A stretch of 17,341 nucleotides of DNA from contig DIYF01000077.1 of the NCBI GenBank assembly GCA_002427745.1, forward strand, positions 6,022-23,362, written 5' to 3'. Below, piece after piece: positions 1-8,098 of the stretch; position 1 is the stretch's first letter; each line of letters opens with the position of its first letter. The notes below the pieces were generated by a model. That model had not been told where the DNA came from. It did not search any database and saw only the letters and a program-made list of their open reading frames with translations. Made by a program: the position numbers and the translations under genes. Source of the stretch: Roseivirga sp. UBA6061 (GTDB taxonomy: Bacteria > Bacteroidota > Bacteroidia > Cytophagales > Cyclobacteriaceae).

Positions 1-391
1 ATTGTGTGCCAATGACAAGCTTACCCCGGACCGTCATGACTCCCAGTTTGTTCAGAATGGAGAAATTACTCCTCAGCCCTACAATCAACAGGTTGTCCTG
101 AAAGGGATAGAGTACCGTATAGCGGTGAGGGGTGACTTTGCCACCATCAAGAGATAAGAGCGCCCATTTTTCGTTTTGCCGTACCCCTATGGTGTTGTTT
201 AAGATACTAAAGGAGGCATCAGACCAGCCTACGGCTTCATATTGGGGTTTGACAACTACCTCTTTGGTGTCCTTATTGATGACACCATATTTACCATTTT
301 CTCTGAAGGCTTCAAACTGGTCAAAAGCCAGTAATCCTGAGCAAAAAAAAGTGAACAGGAAGGTGGTAATAATGCGGACCAGCAATGACAT
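1..391 (-). CDS. WG-repeat secreted protein, N-terminal part (truncated by window edge)
   Basis: The minus-strand reading frame opens at an ATG at 391 and is open through position 1, giving about 130 residues of a longer protein. The first 22 or so residues are a signal peptide (MSLLVRIITT then a Phe/Leu-rich core ending near LLAF). After it come WG-type repeats: a first unit with GKYGVINK followed by VVVKPQYEAV, a second with EKWALLSLDGGKV, and a weaker third with LNKLGVMTVRGKLVI. WG repeats form small beta-rich modules common in Bacteroidota and usually have no known activity. The gene lies 83 bases downstream of hemA on the same strand, and a good -7 box (TACATTTG) sits just before it, so it probably has its own promoter. 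The C-terminus and any extra domain lie outside the window. Confidence 0.75.
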   Translation of the reverse strand, partial: MSLLVRIITTFLFTFFCSGLLAFDQFEAFRENGKYGVINKDTKEVVVKPQYEAVGWSDASFSILNNTIGVRQNEKWALLSLDGGKVTPHRYTVLYPFQDNLLIVGLRSNFSILNKLGVMTVRGKLVIGTQ

Positions 392-406
392 TAACTTCTA
401 TTACGT

Positions 407-414
407 CAAATGTA
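407..414 (-). promoter_or_regulatory. Putative -7 promoter box for the WG-repeat gene
   Basis: Read on the minus strand, this is TACATTTG, an exact match to the Bacteroidota -7 consensus TAnnTTTG. It lies 15 bases before the ATG at 391, so the leader would be very short. I see no clear TTG -33 element at the usual distance, which lowers confidence. Confidence 0.4.
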
Positions 415-474
415 ATTGATATGGTCGGTATTTTTGGCCAGTAATTGAAAATTGGGACTGACGGTAGCCAGAGG

Positions 475-1740
475 TCACTTTTCTACACTCTGCTTTTCCA
501 GGTCGAACAGATCGTTCAAAACATCAATCAGTGTTTCAGCTTCACCTCGCTTACAGGCTGCTTTCAGCTGTAACACAGGTAACTTCATGATCTTTTGGGT
601 AATACCTTTTGATAGCTTGTCTGCCAGGGCCTGCTCTTCGTTTGTAGCGTTTTTCAGGTGTTTGGCGAGTTCTTCCTGACGAATCTGCTCAAGGGCATTC
701 TTAAGCTTCTTAATGGTAGGGGATACCTCCATGTCGCGCGCCCAGGTATTAAAGTCGGTCAGCGCCTCATCAATAATTTGTTCAACCTGAGGGATAGACG
801 CTTTACGTTTCTCAACGGTCTTTGAAGCTTTCAGCGTGATCTCATCCACATTGTATACCGAAACACCGGCAATGTCAGCCACTTCAGGAGCAACACTGCG
901 AGGTACTGAAAGATCCATGAAGAATTTGTAGCCCTGAACATCAATATGTGACATGCGGTCTTTATTGATGAATGGCGTATTGGTCGCTACAGAAGAAATG
1001 ATGACGTCATATTCAGCCAGTGCCTGATCGATCTCACCAAAAGGAATGGTCTTCAGTCCGAGTTCTCCTCCGATAGCGTCTGCCTTATCCTGTGTGCGAT
1101 TACAGATACTCACCTCCAGATGAGATTCGGCCATGTGTTTGCACACTTCCTGACCAATTTCACCGAGGCCCAGCACCAGAACCTTGGCATCAACGATATT
1201 CTCAGCCAGTGTATGAACCAACTCCGAGGCGGCATAAGATACGCTTGCCGCTCCATCTCTGAAGGCGGTCTCCTGAGCTACTCTCTTACTGGTGAAAAAG
1301 ATGGTGTGCATCAGGCGATGCAGAAAAGGTCCTGCAAGGTTAGCATCAGCCGACCATTGGTAGGCACGCTTTACCTGATTGGAGATTTGCATGTCACCAA
1401 CTACCTGTGCTTCCAGCCCCATTGATACTCTGAAAAGATACCTCACGGCATCGATAGCATTCAGCTTATCAAAGTAAGCTTCATATTGCAATACGTTATC
1501 GATACCCTTGTTGAGGCCTATCAGTTTAATGATCTCCTGACTGAAATCCTGATTAGCCGTGTAGTACACTTCAGTACGGTTACAGGTAGACAGAACCAGG
1601 GTGTCCTGAAGAGGAAGTACTTCGGAAATTCTTGCGAGAATAGACTTAATGCTTTGCTCATCTAAAGCAATGATTTCCCGTATAGCTACGGGAGCATTTT
1701 TATAGGATAAACTTATTACTTTAAAATCTGTCTGCATCAT
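475..1740 (-). CDS. hemA: Glutamyl-tRNA reductase
   Basis: Reduces glutamyl-tRNA(Glu) to glutamate-1-semialdehyde with NADPH, the first committed step of the C5 route to heme and other tetrapyrroles, in the cytoplasm. The 421-residue length fits the family. The catalytic region STCNRTEVYY carries the nucleophilic cysteine at residue 53. GLEAQVVGDMQI (about 108-119) matches the substrate-domain signature, with Asp where many homologues have Glu. The Rossmann loop GLGEIG (191-196) binds NADPH, with ICNRT just after. The C-terminal helical dimerisation region ends near FDLEKQSVEK. Two consecutive ATGs open the frame, so the start could be one codon later. hemC, hemD and hemE are not next to it: the upstream neighbour is divergent and the downstream one is unrelated. 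Identification is secure. Confidence 0.97.
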   Translation of the reverse strand: MMQTDFKVISLSYKNAPVAIREIIALDEQSIKSILARISEVLPLQDTLVLSTCNRTEVYYTANQDFSQEIIKLIGLNKGIDNVLQYEAYFDKLNAIDAVRYLFRVSMGLEAQVVGDMQISNQVKRAYQWSADANLAGPFLHRLMHTIFFTSKRVAQETAFRDGAASVSYAASELVHTLAENIVDAKVLVLGLGEIGQEVCKHMAESHLEVSICNRTQDKADAIGGELGLKTIPFGEIDQALAEYDVIISSVATNTPFINKDRMSHIDVQGYKFFMDLSVPRSVAPEVADIAGVSVYNVDEITLKASKTVEKRKASIPQVEQIIDEALTDFNTWARDMEVSPTIKKLKNALEQIRQEELAKHLKNATNEEQALADKLSKGITQKIMKLPVLQLKAACKRGEAETLIDVLNDLFDLEKQSVEK

Positions 1741-1772
1741 CAGTGTAATTGCTTACTTCTTCTACGCGTTTG

Positions 1773-1780
1773 CAAAATTA
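1773..1780 (-). promoter_or_regulatory. Putative -7 promoter box for hemA
   Basis: The minus strand reads TAATTTTG, matching TAnnTTTG, 32 bases before the hemA ATG. The expected -33 region is T-rich but has no exact TTG. The rest of 1741-1964, between divergent hemA and the helix-hairpin-helix gene, is AT-rich and shows no gene. Confidence 0.4.
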
Positions 1781-1908
1781 AACCCAACCCCCCTCTAAAA
1801 AAAGTGATTAAAATCATGTCTTGTTATTTAGAATCTCTCTAAATAGATCTCTCTTTTCGGGGTGCGAATCGCGCTGTTTTTCATTAATTACTTTTAATAA
1901 TCTTAAAC

Positions 1909-1923
1909 AATAATTAAATTATT
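1909..1923. repeat. AT-only palindrome in the hemA upstream intergenic region
   Basis: AATAATT-A-AATTATT is a perfect 7-bp inverted repeat around one base, 42 bases before the GTG start at 1965. It could be an operator. In such AT-rich DNA a chance occurrence is also likely. Confidence 0.3.
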
Positions 1924-1964
1924 ATGGTCTGATTATTTTTTCTATTGCCAATACGATTTTTATA

Positions 1965-2918
1965 GTGAGCAGGCTGCGTCAACTTATTCGTAATTACTTT
2001 GCCTTTTCGAAAGTTCAAACAAATGGCTTCCTGGTCCTGGTTCCCTTAATGGTCCTTATCCTCTTTCTGCCAGGGATTTATGTGAAGGTTTTTTCCAAAG
2101 AATATAACCCTTATGATGAGGACATCAGGATCATGGATAGCCTCATGGCGGTCTGGAATGAAGTAGTGGTTTTAGAGAGTGATGAGGAACTGTTGGTCGA
2201 TGATGTATCCGTTGAACTGAAGCCGTTCGATCCCAATCAGGCAACGACTTCTGAACTACAGGCACTTGGGGTTCCGGCTTTTCTGGCAAGGCGTATCGAT
2301 AACTACAGAAACAAAGGAGGTAAGTTTAGAGTCAGGAGTGACCTGGCCCGGATTTATGATTTTCCTGACAGCCTCTTTCATGTGCTGGAGACTTACATTG
2401 AGTTGCCTGACCAAATAGAAAAGAAGAAAATCTCTTCCGGGAAGTCAGGAGGGAGACCTGATAGTGCAGTCTACAAGCCATGGAAGAGTATTGATACTGC
2501 CAGGGCCGAATTAGTAAAGCTTTGGATTGATCTGAGCCGGGCAGACACTACGGAACTGATGAAGCTTCGCGGGATCGGCCCTTCTTTCTCCAGGCGTATT
2601 GTCAAATACAGGTCTTTACTGGGTGGTTTTGTGGCAAAGGAGCAGCTTAAAGAAGTGTACGGACTTTCCGATTCCTTGTATACAGCCCTTGAAAGCCAGG
2701 TCTATGTAGGGTCGGCAGACAGTCTGGCTACCATTAACCTTAATATTGCTGACTATAATACGCTCCGCAAACATCCTTACATCAGCTATAAAGTGGCGGG
2801 TGAGATAGTGAAGAGCCGTAGCAAAATAGGTAAATTCCGCAGCCCTTGGGACCTTTTGGTCGTACAGGGGTTAGACTCTGTCGGAATTGTAAGGCTAAGC
2901 CCTTACGTTACCTATTAA
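1965..2918 (+). CDS. Membrane-anchored helix-hairpin-helix (ComEA-like) protein
   Basis: A 317-residue protein with a short basic N-terminus, one strong transmembrane segment at about 21-43, an acidic linker, and three consecutive helix-hairpin-helix units. Unit 1 (about 86-148) has FDPNQATTSELQALGVP followed by ARRIDNYRNKGGKF. Unit 2 (about 187-248) has LSRADTTELMKLRGIGP and SRRIVKYRSLLGGF. Unit 3 (about 256-317) has LNIADYNTLRKHPYI and GEIVKSRSKIGKF. ComEA-type units bind DNA without sequence specificity, and in competent bacteria a membrane-tethered version holds incoming DNA. Whether this one does so is inference. The start is a GTG at 1965, since no ATG fits before the membrane segment. 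It ends 6 bases before nnr, so the two are probably co-transcribed. Confidence 0.8.
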   Translation: MSRLRQLIRNYFAFSKVQTNGFLVLVPLMVLILFLPGIYVKVFSKEYNPYDEDIRIMDSLMAVWNEVVVLESDEELLVDDVSVELKPFDPNQATTSELQALGVPAFLARRIDNYRNKGGKFRVRSDLARIYDFPDSLFHVLETYIELPDQIEKKKISSGKSGGRPDSAVYKPWKSIDTARAELVKLWIDLSRADTTELMKLRGIGPSFSRRIVKYRSLLGGFVAKEQLKEVYGLSDSLYTALESQVYVGSADSLATINLNIADYNTLRKHPYISYKVAGEIVKSRSKIGKFRSPWDLLVVQGLDSVGIVRLSPYVTY

Positions 2919-2924
2919 GTACCT

Positions 2925-4433
2925 ATGCAAACAATACTCAGTGCAGAACAGACAAGGGCGGCTGATCAGTATACGATTCAGCACGAACCTATTGCTTCTA
3001 TCGACCTGATGGAGCGGGCCTCATTGGCCTTTGTCGAGGTATTTGTCAAACAGGTGTCACAGGAAATATGTGTTACCGTGCTATGCGGGCCGGGTAATAA
3101 TGGAGGAGACGGGTTTGCGGTGGCCAGAATGCTTATTGCTAAAGGGTATCAGGTAGAGTGCTTTCTGATCAATATAACTGCCGGGCTTTCTGAGGATTGC
3201 GCAATTAACCTGAAGCGTTTGGGCCAAATACAAGAGGTTAAATCAATCGATAAGACCGATGATTTAGTGCTGAAGGATGGTTTTGTAATTGATGCAATTT
3301 TCGGCTCAGGACTCAACCGGCCAGTCGATGGTCTGGCTGGTCAGGTTATTGAAAAGGTGAATGTCAGTGGATTGCCGGTGGTGTCAGTAGATATACCTTC
3401 CGGTCTTTTTGCAGATGAGGTTAATCTCACTGGGGCCATCATAAAGGCTGCCGCTACCATTACCTTTCAGGTACCCAAGCTTTCCTTTCTTATTCCCGAA
3501 TCGGGGTACTATGTCGGTGAATGGATGGCTGTGGATATAGGGCTTTCGTCCGATTTCATAAGCCGTCAGAAGGGTCCCTACTCACTGGTTGACGCATCAT
3601 TTGTGTCACAGGTATTACCTGTGAGAGAGAAGTTTGGTCACAAGGGGAGTTATGGTAGAGTACAACTGATAGCCGGGAGTCTTGGTAAGATAGGTGCGGC
3701 AACATTGAGTGGAGAGGCATGTTTGAAATCAGGAGCAGGTTTATTAACAATTCATGTTCCGGGGGTAGGGTTGAATGTGGTGCAAACCGTATTAAGAGAA
3801 GCAATGGCTACGGTGGATGTCTGCGAAACTCATATTTCCGACATTCCCCTGATGCAAAAGGCAGATGTGATTTGTATGGGGCCGGGTTTAGGAACTCATG
3901 CCGATACGGCAAATGCTCTGAAGAAATTACTTAAGAAGGCAGAAGTACCTATGGTGATTGATGCTGACGCGCTGAACATCATTGCACAAAAACCGGAATG
4001 GCTAAAGCGTATTCCGGAAGGGTCTGTACTTACTCCCCATGTTGGGGAATTTGAGAGACTTTTCGGTAAACAGTCAGATGGACTGGCCCGAATTAAAAAA
4101 ATGCTTGAAATCGTTGTAACGAATCGATTGGTTCTTGTTCTAAAGGGTGCACACACCGCCATAGTTGACGCATCGGGCCAGGTGTTCTTTAACACTACGG
4201 GCAACTCCGGAATGGCAACAGCGGGCAGTGGTGACGTACTGGCCGGAGTCATTGCGGGTTTGATGGCCCAGGGACTCAGTGGGAAAGATGCTGCGATCAG
4301 CGGAGTTTTTCTACACGGAATGGCCGGAGATTTTGCCGAAAATAAAGTAGGTAAAACGTCTTTGATGGCATCAAATTTGCTCAATGAACTACATCAAGCT
4401 TTTTGTAACGTAACGGTAACGTCATTATTTTAA
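2925..4433 (+). CDS. nnr: Bifunctional NAD(P)H-hydrate epimerase / ADP-dependent dehydratase
   Basis: Repairs damaged NADH and NADPH hydrates: the N-terminal YjeF_N domain interconverts the R and S hydrates, and the C-terminal ribokinase-like domain dehydrates the S form using ADP. The 502-residue length is that of the fused enzyme. Visible features are GPGNNGGDGFAVARML (55 onward) for the epimerase Rossmann core, VSVDIPSGLFAD near 155, then the dehydratase domain from GHKGSYGRV (about 239) with LTPHVGEFERLFG near 370 and the nucleotide-binding GNSGMATAGSGDVLAGV (about 425-441). It follows the helix-hairpin-helix gene by 6 bases and precedes a small T9SS protein gene by 55 bases. Identification is secure. 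A coupling to its neighbours in function is not evident. Confidence 0.96.
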   Translation: MQTILSAEQTRAADQYTIQHEPIASIDLMERASLAFVEVFVKQVSQEICVTVLCGPGNNGGDGFAVARMLIAKGYQVECFLINITAGLSEDCAINLKRLGQIQEVKSIDKTDDLVLKDGFVIDAIFGSGLNRPVDGLAGQVIEKVNVSGLPVVSVDIPSGLFADEVNLTGAIIKAAATITFQVPKLSFLIPESGYYVGEWMAVDIGLSSDFISRQKGPYSLVDASFVSQVLPVREKFGHKGSYGRVQLIAGSLGKIGAATLSGEACLKSGAGLLTIHVPGVGLNVVQTVLREAMATVDVCETHISDIPLMQKADVICMGPGLGTHADTANALKKLLKKAEVPMVIDADALNIIAQKPEWLKRIPEGSVLTPHVGEFERLFGKQSDGLARIKKMLEIVVTNRLVLVLKGAHTAIVDASGQVFFNTTGNSGMATAGSGDVLAGVIAGLMAQGLSGKDAAISGVFLHGMAGDFAENKVGKTSLMASNLLNELHQAFCNVTVTSLF

Positions 4434-4455
4434 AAAATTACTAACTTTAACTAAA

Positions 4456-4475
4456 CCTTTAATCGAGATTAAGGG
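4456..4475 (+). promoter_or_regulatory. Small hairpin between nnr and the T9SS-domain gene
   Basis: CCTTTAAT-CGAG-ATTAAGGG forms an 8-bp stem (one G-U pair) with a four-base loop, ending 13 bases before the next ATG. It is not followed by a T-run, so it is a poor terminator. It may be a 5' leader structure. A weak -7-like TAACTTTA lies just upstream at 4442-4449. Confidence 0.3.
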
Positions 4476-4488
4476 TCTATATAAACAG

Positions 4489-4872
4489 ATGAAATTCATC
4501 AACCACAAAATATCATTCACCCAAACCCTGGTCCTCAGTTTTGTACTGATGGTAGCGTTTGCCTTCCAGTCTCAGGCCCAGCAGGGACGTCAGGACTTGA
4601 CGGCAAAGAATAATGGGGTTGCAGTTAAGGTTGAGGTTTTTCCTAATCCCGCGACTAACTACTTAACGGTAGATTTGTCAAAATTGTCTTTGGATGACCC
4701 AAAAATTGAGATCCGAAATATTATCGGGAGTAAAATGACCTTCCGCGCACAGGATCTCGGAGGTAAAAAACAAAGACTCGATGTGCAGGATTATCCTCCT
4801 GGTTACTATCTGGTACTCGTGAGGGATGACAAAACGAAATTCCAACAAACCGTAAGGTTTTCTAAGAAATAA
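4489..4872 (+). CDS. Small secreted protein consisting mostly of a T9SS type A sorting domain
   Basis: A 127-residue protein. Residues 1-30 are a signal peptide ending SQA, probably cleaved before Gln31. The remaining 97 residues are almost entirely a type IX secretion C-terminal domain: VEVFPNPATNYLTV (about 48-61), then a beta-sandwich pattern with IEIRNIIGSK, LDVQDYPPGYYLVLV and a Lys-rich end FQQTVRFSKK. The family domain directs proteins across the outer membrane through the T9SS, where it is normally cut off or used for anchoring. Here only about 17 residues separate the signal peptide from it, so there is no recognisable cargo. It may be a structural remnant, a surface peptide carrier or a T9SS substrate decoy. 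The sorting-domain call is solid, the role is unknown. Confidence 0.85.
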   Translation: MKFINHKISFTQTLVLSFVLMVAFAFQSQAQQGRQDLTAKNNGVAVKVEVFPNPATNYLTVDLSKLSLDDPKIEIRNIIGSKMTFRAQDLGGKKQRLDVQDYPPGYYLVLVRDDKTKFQQTVRFSKK

Positions 4873-4873
4873 A

Positions 4874-4901
4874 AAAGCCCTGACGCTACCGTCAGGGCTT
4901 T
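4874..4901. terminator. Bidirectional rho-independent terminator
   Basis: AAAGCCCTGACG-CTAC-CGTCAGGGCTTT is a perfect 12-bp stem with a four-base loop, with A-run and T-run flanks on each side. It starts 2 bases after the plus-strand stop at 4872 and sits 28 bases from the end of minus-strand asnS, so it can serve both converging transcripts. Confidence 0.93.
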
Positions 4902-4929
4902 CTCTTTATATCTCTTTTCAATTATAATC

Positions 4930-6375
4930 TTAAAAAGAAGCACTTCCCGGAGTTCTTGGGAAGGGTATCACGTCTCTGATATTCGTCATTCCTGTCACAA
5001 ACAGGATCATTCTTTCAAAACCCAGCCCAAATCCGCTGTGAGGGGCTGATCCGTATCTGCGCGTATCCAGATACCAGTCCAGCTCATCCTGAGGCACACC
5101 CATGGTGTCCATTAATCCGGTGAGCTTTTCCAGACGCTCTTCTCTTTGAGAGCCCCCTACGATTTCACCGATACCCGGAAACAGAATGTCCATAGCCGCT
5201 ACTGTTTTCCCATCGTCATTCTGGCGCATGTAGAAAGCCTTGATTTCAGTAGGGTAATCTGTCAGGATTACCGGCTTTTTGAAATGCTTCTCTACCAGAT
5301 AACGCTCATGCTCAGATTGCAGGTCTGTGCCCCATCCCTCAATAGGAAACTGAAACTTCTTCTTTTTATTCGGTTTTGAGTTTCTCAAAATCTGAATGGC
5401 TTCAGAGTAGGTCAGTCTTACAAAGTCATTTTCTAATACAAACCTTAGCTTATTGGTCAGTGACATCTCACTTCTTTCAGCAGCCGGCTTGTTTTTCTCT
5501 TCGTCAATCAGGCGCTTTTCCAGAAAGGCCAGATCATCTGCACAATGATCCAGGGCATACTGAATAAGGTACTTCAAAAACTCCTCTGCCAAATCCATGG
5601 TATCGCTCAGGTCGTAGAAGGCCATCTCAGGTTCTATCATCCAGAACTCTGCCAGGTGACGGGTAGTGTTTGAATTTTCAGCCCGGAATGTCGGGCCAAA
5701 AGTATAGATGTCAGATAGTGCCATGGCGCCCAGCTCACCTTCCAGTTGGCCTGATACCGTCAGGTTTGTTTCTTTTTCAAAGAAATCCTGCTTGTAGTCG
5801 ATCTCTCCATCTTCAGTCAGCGGTGGGTTCCTGGGGTCCAGTGCTGATACCCTGAACATTTCTCCTGCGCCTTCAGCATCAGAGCCCGTAATTACCGGAG
5901 TGTGCCAGTAATAAAACCCTTTTTCGTTGAAGAAGTGATGCACTGCATAGGCCATGGCATGGCGAATGCGAAAGACAGCGCCAAAAGTATTGGTGCGTGG
6001 TCGTAAGTGTGCAATCTCTCTTAGAAACTCGAAAGAGTGCTTTTTAGGCTGTAATGGGTATTTTTCAGGGTCTGCAGCTCCCAGAACCTCAATAGTGCTG
6101 GCATGAATTTCAACAGTCTGGCCGGCACCCTGCGATTCTACCAGTTTACCGCTGGCGGCAATACTCGCACCGGTAGTTACCTGTTTCAGTACGTCCTCAG
6201 CAATAATTGTGGGGTCTGCGACAATTTGAAGGCTATTAATAGTACTACCGTCATTAAGAGCTATAAAATTGACATTTTTATTTCCGCGTTTTGTTCTTAC
6301 CCATCCTTTTACCGTTACTTCTATACCGGTTTCGGTACTGCGAAGCAATGCGTCAATTTTAGTTCTGCTTTTCAT
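4930..6375 (-). CDS. asnS: Asparaginyl-tRNA synthetase
   Basis: Charges tRNA(Asn) with asparagine in the cytoplasm; a class IIb synthetase. The 481-residue length is typical. An N-terminal OB-fold anticodon-binding domain (about 17-105, beginning [18 protein letters not shown]) precedes the catalytic domain. [20 protein letters not shown] lies near 155-175. Motif 2 is [21 protein letters not shown] near 230-250, and motif 3 is [15 protein letters not shown] close to the C-terminus, ending [12 protein letters not shown]. The combination of [10 protein letters not shown] and the missing AspRS-specific insertions favours Asn over Asp. It reads toward the strong terminator at 4874-4901 and diverges from rpoN. 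The ATG at 6375 is the only start giving a full OB fold. Confidence 0.97.
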   Translation of the reverse strand: MKSRTKIDALLRSTETGIEVTVKGWVRTKRGNKNVNFIALNDGSTINSLQIVADPTIIAEDVLKQVTTGASIAASGKLVESQGAGQTVEIHASTIEVLGAADPEKYPLQPKKHSFEFLREIAHLRPRTNTFGAVFRIRHAMAYAVHHFFNEKGFYYWHTPVITGSDAEGAGEMFRVSALDPRNPPLTEDGEIDYKQDFFEKETNLTVSGQLEGELGAMALSDIYTFGPTFRAENSNTTRHLAEFWMIEPEMAFYDLSDTMDLAEEFLKYLIQYALDHCADDLAFLEKRLIDEEKNKPAAERSEMSLTNKLRFVLENDFVRLTYSEAIQILRNSKPNKKKKFQFPIEGWGTDLQSEHERYLVEKHFKKPVILTDYPTEIKAFYMRQNDDGKTVAAMDILFPGIGEIVGGSQREERLEKLTGLMDTMGVPQDELDWYLDTRRYGSAPHSGFGLGFERMILFVTGMTNIRDVIPFPRTPGSASF

Positions 6376-6396
6376 GACATTTTGTTCTTATTACTT

Positions 6397-6404
6397 CAAA
6401 TTAA
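6397..6404 (-). promoter_or_regulatory. Weak candidate -7 box for asnS
   Basis: The minus strand reads TTAATTTG, one base off TAnnTTTG, 21 bases before the asnS ATG. TTG-containing sequence lies upstream but at a short spacing. Two small inverted repeats lie beside it: AAAGCAA/TTGCTTT at 6415-6435 and ACACA/TGTGT at 6439-6452. Confidence 0.25.
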
Positions 6405-6581
6405 AAATGAACGCAAAGCAACTATTTTTTGCTTTCATACACAACTATGTGTTCTGAAAATCACAGAGTTAAATCCCGGGGGAGCTAAGTAGTGAAAAGC
6501 TGTTAAAAAGGCCGGTAAATATATGTATGAGCCGATTTTATTTTTTTGCATGGTTTTTGTTAAAAAGTTGGCTTTACTAGT

Positions 6582-6595
6582 CAATTGATCAATTG
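6582..6595. promoter_or_regulatory. Perfect 14-bp palindrome in the rpoN promoter region
   Basis: CAATTGATCAATTG equals its own reverse complement. It ends 7 bases before the -7 box at 6603 and covers the place where the -33 element should be, so a dimeric regulator binding here would be expected to affect rpoN transcription. No regulator is identified. Confidence 0.4.
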
Positions 6596-6602
6596 TTTCT
6601 TT

Positions 6603-6610
6603 TAAATTTG
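6603..6610 (+). promoter_or_regulatory. Putative -7 promoter box for rpoN
   Basis: TAAATTTG matches TAnnTTTG exactly, 29 bases before the rpoN ATG at 6640. The nearest TTG (6585-6587) is 15 bases upstream, somewhat closer than the usual spacing. Confidence 0.45.
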
Positions 6611-6639
6611 GCTTAGGTCAAAACAGTTTTTTAAGCTAG

Positions 6640-8097
6640 ATGCAAAAACTCAGTCTCAGTCAGTCGTTAAGTCAAAAGCTGTCTCCTCAGCAGATTCAGT
6701 TCATCAAGTTGTTGCAAGTGCCAACAGCTGAGCTCGATGCGCGGGTGGAGGAGGAGTTGGAAATCAACCCGGCCCTGGAAGAAGGGAGGGAGGAGCCTGA
6801 ACCTCAGGTAGAGAGTGAAATCGATGATTTTGGCGATGAGGTTACCGCTACTGAAGATCTTAATGTCCAGGATTATCTGGGTGATGAAGATTTCTCCGGA
6901 TATAAAATGCAGGGTGACGGTAACTACTCTGAAGATGAAGATCGGGAGATGCCGGTGGCCATGCAGGCGTCACTCAATGATCAGCTTGAAATGCAACTGG
7001 GCTATCTGGGACTGGATGATCGCTCACTGACCATTGCCAGGCAACTGATTGGCAGTATAGAAACGGATGGATACATAAGAAGAGAGCTTGATGCCATTGT
7101 CAATGACCTGGCGTTTTCTCAGAATATAGAAACAGATGTGGAGGAACTGGATGAGATGCTCAAAAACATCCAGTTATTTGATCCGCCTGGTATAGGTGCC
7201 CGTAACCTTCAGGAATGTCTGCTGATTCAACTGGAGCGTAAGCGTGAAAATGATGATGAGGATGAGGTAATAGCCACGGCTATTGATATCATCAGACTTT
7301 GCTTTGACGAGTTTACCAAGAAGCATTACGACAAGATTATCCGAAAGCTGAATCTGGACGATGAATTGCTTTTGAAAGATGCTGTTACAGCCATTACCAA
7401 GCTGAACCCCAAACCAGGAGGTGTTTCCGGTGGTCTTGTAAAAACCCAGTACCTGATTCCAGACTTTCTGCTGACGAATAATAATGGTAAGCTGGATTTG
7501 ACCCTGAGTTCGCGGAATGCACCTGAGCTTCGGGTAAGTCAGTCTTATACTGATATGTTCAGCGCCTATGACAAGAGTGACAAAAAGGATAAAAAGCTAA
7601 AGGAAACGGTGAGCTTCGTGAAGCAGAAGCTGGATGCGGCCAAATGGTTTATTGATGCGATCAAGCAGCGTCAAAACACCTTGCTTCGTACCATGGACAG
7701 CATTATCAGGTTTCAGTACGATTTCTTTATGGAAGGTGATGAAACAAAGCTGCGCCCCATGATCCTGAAAGATATTGCCAATGAAATAGGCATGGATATT
7801 TCTACGGTTTCCCGTGTGGCTAATTCCAAATCCATCCAGACTGATTTTGGCATCTTCCCGCTTAAATACTTTTTCTCAGAAGGTATTTCTACTTCCTCAG
7901 GAGAGGATGTAAGTAGCAGGGAGGTGAAAAACGTATTGGCCCGGTTTATCAGTGAAGAAGATAAGAAAAGGCCACTTTCTGATGACAAGCTGGAGAAGAT
8001 GCTCAAAGCCAAGGGGTATAACATTGCCCGCAGAACGGTGGCTAAATACCGTGAACAATTAAATATTCCGGTAGCAAGGCTGAGAAAAGAACTCTGA
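6640..8097 (+). CDS. rpoN: RNA polymerase sigma-54 factor
   Basis: Directs RNA polymerase to -24/-12 promoters that need an AAA+ enhancer-binding activator. The 485 residues follow the family plan. Region I is Gln/Leu-rich at the N-terminus (MQKLSLSQSLSQKLSPQQIQ, then EEELEINPALEEG). Region II is strongly acidic (about 48-105). The core-binding domain follows (around 120-300, with NIQLFDPPGIGARNLQECLL). The DNA-binding part has an HTH near DIANEIGMDISTVSRVANSK, and the signature RpoN box ARRTVAKYRE is at 463-472. It heads a tight run with the PAP2-like gene (1 base away) and the enoyl-CoA hydratase gene. No sigma-54 activator gene is in the window. Confidence 0.97.
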   Translation: MQKLSLSQSLSQKLSPQQIQFIKLLQVPTAELDARVEEELEINPALEEGREEPEPQVESEIDDFGDEVTATEDLNVQDYLGDEDFSGYKMQGDGNYSEDEDREMPVAMQASLNDQLEMQLGYLGLDDRSLTIARQLIGSIETDGYIRRELDAIVNDLAFSQNIETDVEELDEMLKNIQLFDPPGIGARNLQECLLIQLERKRENDDEDEVIATAIDIIRLCFDEFTKKHYDKIIRKLNLDDELLLKDAVTAITKLNPKPGGVSGGLVKTQYLIPDFLLTNNNGKLDLTLSSRNAPELRVSQSYTDMFSAYDKSDKKDKKLKETVSFVKQKLDAAKWFIDAIKQRQNTLLRTMDSIIRFQYDFFMEGDETKLRPMILKDIANEIGMDISTVSRVANSKSIQTDFGIFPLKYFFSEGISTSSGEDVSSREVKNVLARFISEEDKKRPLSDDKLEKMLKAKGYNIARRTVAKYREQLNIPVARLRKEL

Positions 8098-8098
8098 T

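Noticed and set aside
132..419. 95-residue plus-strand frame at the left end
   Set aside because: Overlaps the minus-strand WG-repeat gene, which has a signal peptide and repeat motifs.
3896..4384. 162-residue minus-strand frame opposite nnr
   Set aside because: Lies wholly within the strongly supported dehydratase domain of nnr; a shadow frame.
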